In this document: in pieces, positions 61,051 to 64,000 of the stretch | Position numbering within the stretch: the first letter of the stretch is position 1 | Layout of the letters: the number at the start of each line of letters is the position of its first letter | Source: Onthophagus taurus | Taxonomy: Eukaryota > Arthropoda > Insecta > Coleoptera > Scarabaeidae | Reading direction: 5' to 3' | Assembly (NCBI RefSeq): GCF_036711975.1 | Contig: NC_091970.1 | Span: forward strand, 4,595,501 to 4,659,500 | DNA: 64,000 bases | The notes under the pieces: model-generated | What the model was told of the DNA's origin: nothing | What the model saw: the letters and a program-made list of their open reading frames with translations, nothing else | Database searches by the model: none | Made by a program: the position numbers and the translations under genes

Positions 61051-61072
61051 CTGGGACGTAACGGGGCCGCAT
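61051..61072 (-). CDS. chico: Possible alternative first coding exon of chico
   Basis: On the minus strand ATG 61072-61070 reads MRPRYVP and stops at a donor (CCCAG|GTAAAC) in phase 1, exactly what the exon at 60203 needs. The join gives MRPRYVP-EHVWQVN and an 875-residue IRS without a PH domain. The leader before the ATG is GC-richer than its surroundings. This is inference from splice phase only. Confidence 0.35.
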
Positions 61073-61338
61073 CGTTGTTGTTGCCGATATCCTAATGAAA
61101 ACCGCTGAGAATGTTTTGCCAGCACCGAGGCGTTCAAAAATGAGAGGATTGAACAAATAATAACAGATTTTCGTTATATGTGACGGCTAGTTGAGTTGTT
61201 TACGACTCACGGTGTTTTCGCCTTTCTCATTTACAAAAACAACTCGTGGATAATAATTATTAATTAATTAAAATTAAATTGGAGGATATTGAGGTTATGT
61301 TAATGTTACGAAGTGATTCAGTTTACGAAAATAATACT

Positions 61339-61348
61339 AGATGGCGCT
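61339..61348 (+). promoter_or_regulatory. CTCF-like site
   Basis: ATACTAGATGGCGCT, with the 14-mer shared with 28585. It lies upstream of the inferred chico alternative first exon. Confidence 0.5.
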
Positions 61349-61939
61349 ATGAAAAAAATTTATTTCTTAAACTTATTTTTAAGGTAAAGAATAGATGGTG
61401 TCGATGGCGATAATTAATAAATTATTATTTCTTTTAGTTTGGGAGTATTAACCCGATTGAATCTTGAGTAAGCAAAAAAATAATGATATTAAATGAGTAT
61501 GTGTTTTTTCCAGACGTTTAGAGTCAGCATTTGGGTTCGCGACAGAAAGAAAAATCATCATAACACGTGGACAACATCTACAGTTACTTTACACGGTCAA
61601 TGAATTCTAAAGTGAACGATTATTATGAAGCGAAACAAATTGTTATAAAGAAAAGGGGTCAACTTACATTTTTTTGTCATCAAAAATATACAATTTTGGG
61701 GTTATTTTTAGATGATAGTTTTAAGGATTCATTCCAAATATCGCGACAATAACGAATTATATACAAAAATGATTTAAATTTAAGTAAATTTACATAAAAT
61801 AAGGTAAAAATGAATTGAAGTAAATTGTGAATGTTTGTGTTGTCAAAAAAATTTAAACTTAAGAAATGAAAAATCACTAAAAAATTTTTTTTTTAGTAAT
61901 TAATTAAAGTACGGTGAAATTAATTCCGTAATTCGAACT

Positions 61940-62510
61940 CTTTAGTGATAGTGCAAGTGTAAAACTAGAACTAACATTAGATCTTAGCAACGTTCGGGTT
62001 TAGACGGTTTATTTACAAAATCCCTAAACGTTGTTCGTATTTCGTAAAAAAAGTAAAGACACAAAACTCCTATAAGAAACGGTCGCTTGCGGGCAAGGCA
62101 CTGGTTTTGATGTAATAACACGAAATAACACTAATATTAGAACTAACATTACAGCGCTAAGTTGTTGTATATTTTCATTGAACTAAAACTACAACTAACA
62201 CTAGACCTACAACGAGCAAATTAGTTCTAGTTTTATGTAATTGTTATTAAGCGCTAATTTGTTGTCTATACAGTGCTATACAGTGCAAATGTAAAACTAG
62301 AACTAACACTATGAAATAAAACCCAAATGATTTCAATTCTCGGTATAGTGTTAGTTCAATATAGCAACAGTGCTAGTGTAAAACTAGAATTAACACTAGA
62401 CGTAGAACTAGAAAATATCGCTAAAGAAAGCTTCTAGTTCTAGGTCTAGTGTTAGTTCTAGTTTTAATTGTTATTCAGCTCTAGATTGTTAAATGTTTTT
62501 ATTGAAGTAG
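61940..62510. repeat. Foldback-repeat cluster
   Basis: Multiple direct and inverted copies of the AAAACTAGAACTAACACTAG family, with inverted arms at 62380-62413 and 62432-62465, and one GC-rich module copy near 62082. Linkers contain the GCGCTAAGTTGTTGTATATT sequence seen with the same repeats at 49.5 kb. Confidence 0.7.
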
Positions 62511-63568
62511 TTGAAAGGTACTTTTCTAATATGTATATTTAGTATTAGAAAAGTACATTTCTAACTTATCTCTAACTGGAAGTTTTCTTTCACTACCTTA
62601 GTGCTTCGAGTTAGGGGAATTTCAGTGTAATTCAAAGTTAACACCGGAAGAATAAAAATTTTTACTATAAATAATCCAGACGGTGATTAAGAAAAAATAA
62701 GGGTAATTATAAAGTATTTCTACCTCCCAATTAGGAATTAATTGTTCCGGATGGAGACCCTCCGTAATGAGACATTCAAAAAATATGCAATAAGATTATT
62801 AATAAGATGTTGAATATAAATTAAAAATAATACGTTACGGTGCTTTAATTACATTTTAAATAGGAAAATAATGAATATTTAAAAAAAAATTTTTGAGGTT
62901 ATGCAGAATGTCAGATTAAAAAAAAATACCGTAATGACGTGAACATAGACGTAAACGTCTACGTAAAAAATGCGTGGAGTGCCAACTTATTTCATTATTA
63001 TTTTTTTTGCAATTTAAGTTATTTAAAAAAATTTCCGGTTTTACAACAAATAAATCCCCAATAAGTTTATAATTAATTCAACAAAAATAAATAAATAAAA
63101 AGAAATCATATTATTTTCAAATCGTTCTTCTCTTAATTAAGGAAATTTGTTTTTGAAGCACTTAACCTTCGTGACGAAAATATCTCCGCGTTATCTAATT
63201 TATTTATAACTGGTCGGTTTCTATGTTGCAAAACGCGAAAGTATTAAAGTTGTTTTTTTCGATTTTTGTTTTTATTAAAACTTATTTTTTCAAATTTCGT
63301 TTATTTCGCCCAGATTTTTAAATCGAAATAAAAAGATTAAACTTTTCCGTTGGTTAAAAAATTATTACCTCCCGCTTGTAAATGTCACACGTAAAGTTGT
63401 GTTCGAGCCAAAAATTTAGTCTAGTGACATAACAAACGCTACCTAGCAACGAAAATATGCATAATAAAAAATTTGACAGTTAATAAACGTCAAATGTGAT
63501 TTTATTTGGATTTGGGTATACATAAATTTTTGTGGAGAAAACGAATAGTGAAAGTAAGTGGTTAGTTT
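62511..63568. other. AT-rich spacer
   Basis: No gene or strong repeat recognised. An inverted GAAAAGTAC/TTCTAA stretch near 62518-62562 and some T-rich tracts occur. Confidence 0.4.
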
Positions 63569-63790
63569 TCATTCATTGGGGGGGCCCCACAACGACGAAT
63601 GCCGCCCGAACGACCTTCTCTCCAAGTCCGCATGCGTTTCCGCCCGTTTAAAGAGAACTTCGACGTCGTCTATAACGACGACGCCGTTCTTCTTGCGCAC
63701 GTGGGAGTTGTTTTCGACGCTAAAAATAGAAGGTGCGTCGTTTTTTTTTAAGGCGCCGATTTCGAGGAATATCCATTTTCCCCTCGCCAT
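63569..63790. other. GC-rich ORF block, strand undecided
   Basis: Two gene-like frames overlap. On plus, ATG 63599 opens MPPERPSLQVRMRFRPF...VVFDAKNRR, stops at TAA 63749-63751 inside a T-run, and continues in the same frame as GADFEEYPFSPRHNSEDNDD. On minus, ATG 63790 opens 73 codons to 63569 (VRKKNGVVVIDDVEVLFKRA). Codon use is good in both. Neither matches a family known to me. It may be the first exon of a gene running off the window. Confidence 0.3.
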
Positions 63791-64000
63791 AATTCCGAGG
63801 ACAACGACGACGTGGTAAACATGTTTGTGACAGTATAATTTCCTTTTTCATTTCGTCACCATAATACAAAAAAAAAACCAGAAGAAAATTAAAATCGTAC
63901 AAACGGACGCGAAAAGAAAGTAATTATTTTAAAAATGTTTTTGTTCGTTGCAAAGCGAGGGAATAAAGTTGCAAAAGCCCCCCGCCGTCGTCGCATTCCA

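Noticed and set aside
1-64000. CRISPR arrays, operons, riboswitches
   Set aside because: Spliced genes and insect families show a eukaryotic nuclear genome; no regular spacer-repeat array is present. The repeat clusters have irregular spacing and diverged copies.

Overview
The window is AT-rich nuclear DNA of an insect, most likely a beetle. Genes with clear insect identity (alan shepard, pinocchio, Ptpmeg, chico, a chemosensory ionotropic receptor) have mostly short introns (often 45-60 bp) and lie among long AT-rich spacers full of short dispersed repeats. The species was not identified. Exon models were built by hand from reading frame, GT-AG boundaries and phase; every multi-exon model called with confidence closes in frame.

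Layout: 1-1978 (+) 3' end of a TFIIIC-220/GTF3C1-like gene; 6021-7614 (+) fatty-acid amide hydrolase, tail-to-tail with 7633-9696 (-) a divergent ionotropic receptor; 9967-11295 (-) PSMD6/Rpn7; 11.3-17.5 kb long spacer; 17540-21753 (+) TBL2, whose second intron carries a REXO1-like exonuclease exon (18409-19844); 22476-26400 (+) Ptpmeg/PTPN4; 27235-28347 (-) METTL2; 30475-38101 (+) alan shepard, with a long 5' intron and about 3.4 kb of 3' UTR; 43608-50970 (-) pinocchio, whose inferred long intron holds RMDN-like 47549-48557 (-); 55116-60203 (-) chico/IRS (PTB domain and YxxM tail) with a possible PH-less first exon near 61.06 kb; 61-64 kb mostly repeats plus one GC-rich ORF block.

The genes do not form one pathway. 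They are independent housekeeping (PSMD6, METTL2, TFIIIC, TBL2), signalling (chico, Ptpmeg), neuronal RNA-binding (shep) and chemosensory (IR) genes. Most of the novelty is structural. (1) The REXO1-like exon has no usable start codon but is in phase with both upstream TBL2 donors. (2) RMDN lies on the same strand inside the inferred pinocchio intron. (3) A GC-rich 20-26 bp module is repeated about 20 times, often as inverted pairs. (4) About ten CTCF-like AGATGGCGC sites lie mostly between genes, some paired with X-box-like motifs in a triplicated module. (5) There are several foldback/MITE insertions, including a TTAA-flanked piggyBac-like one.
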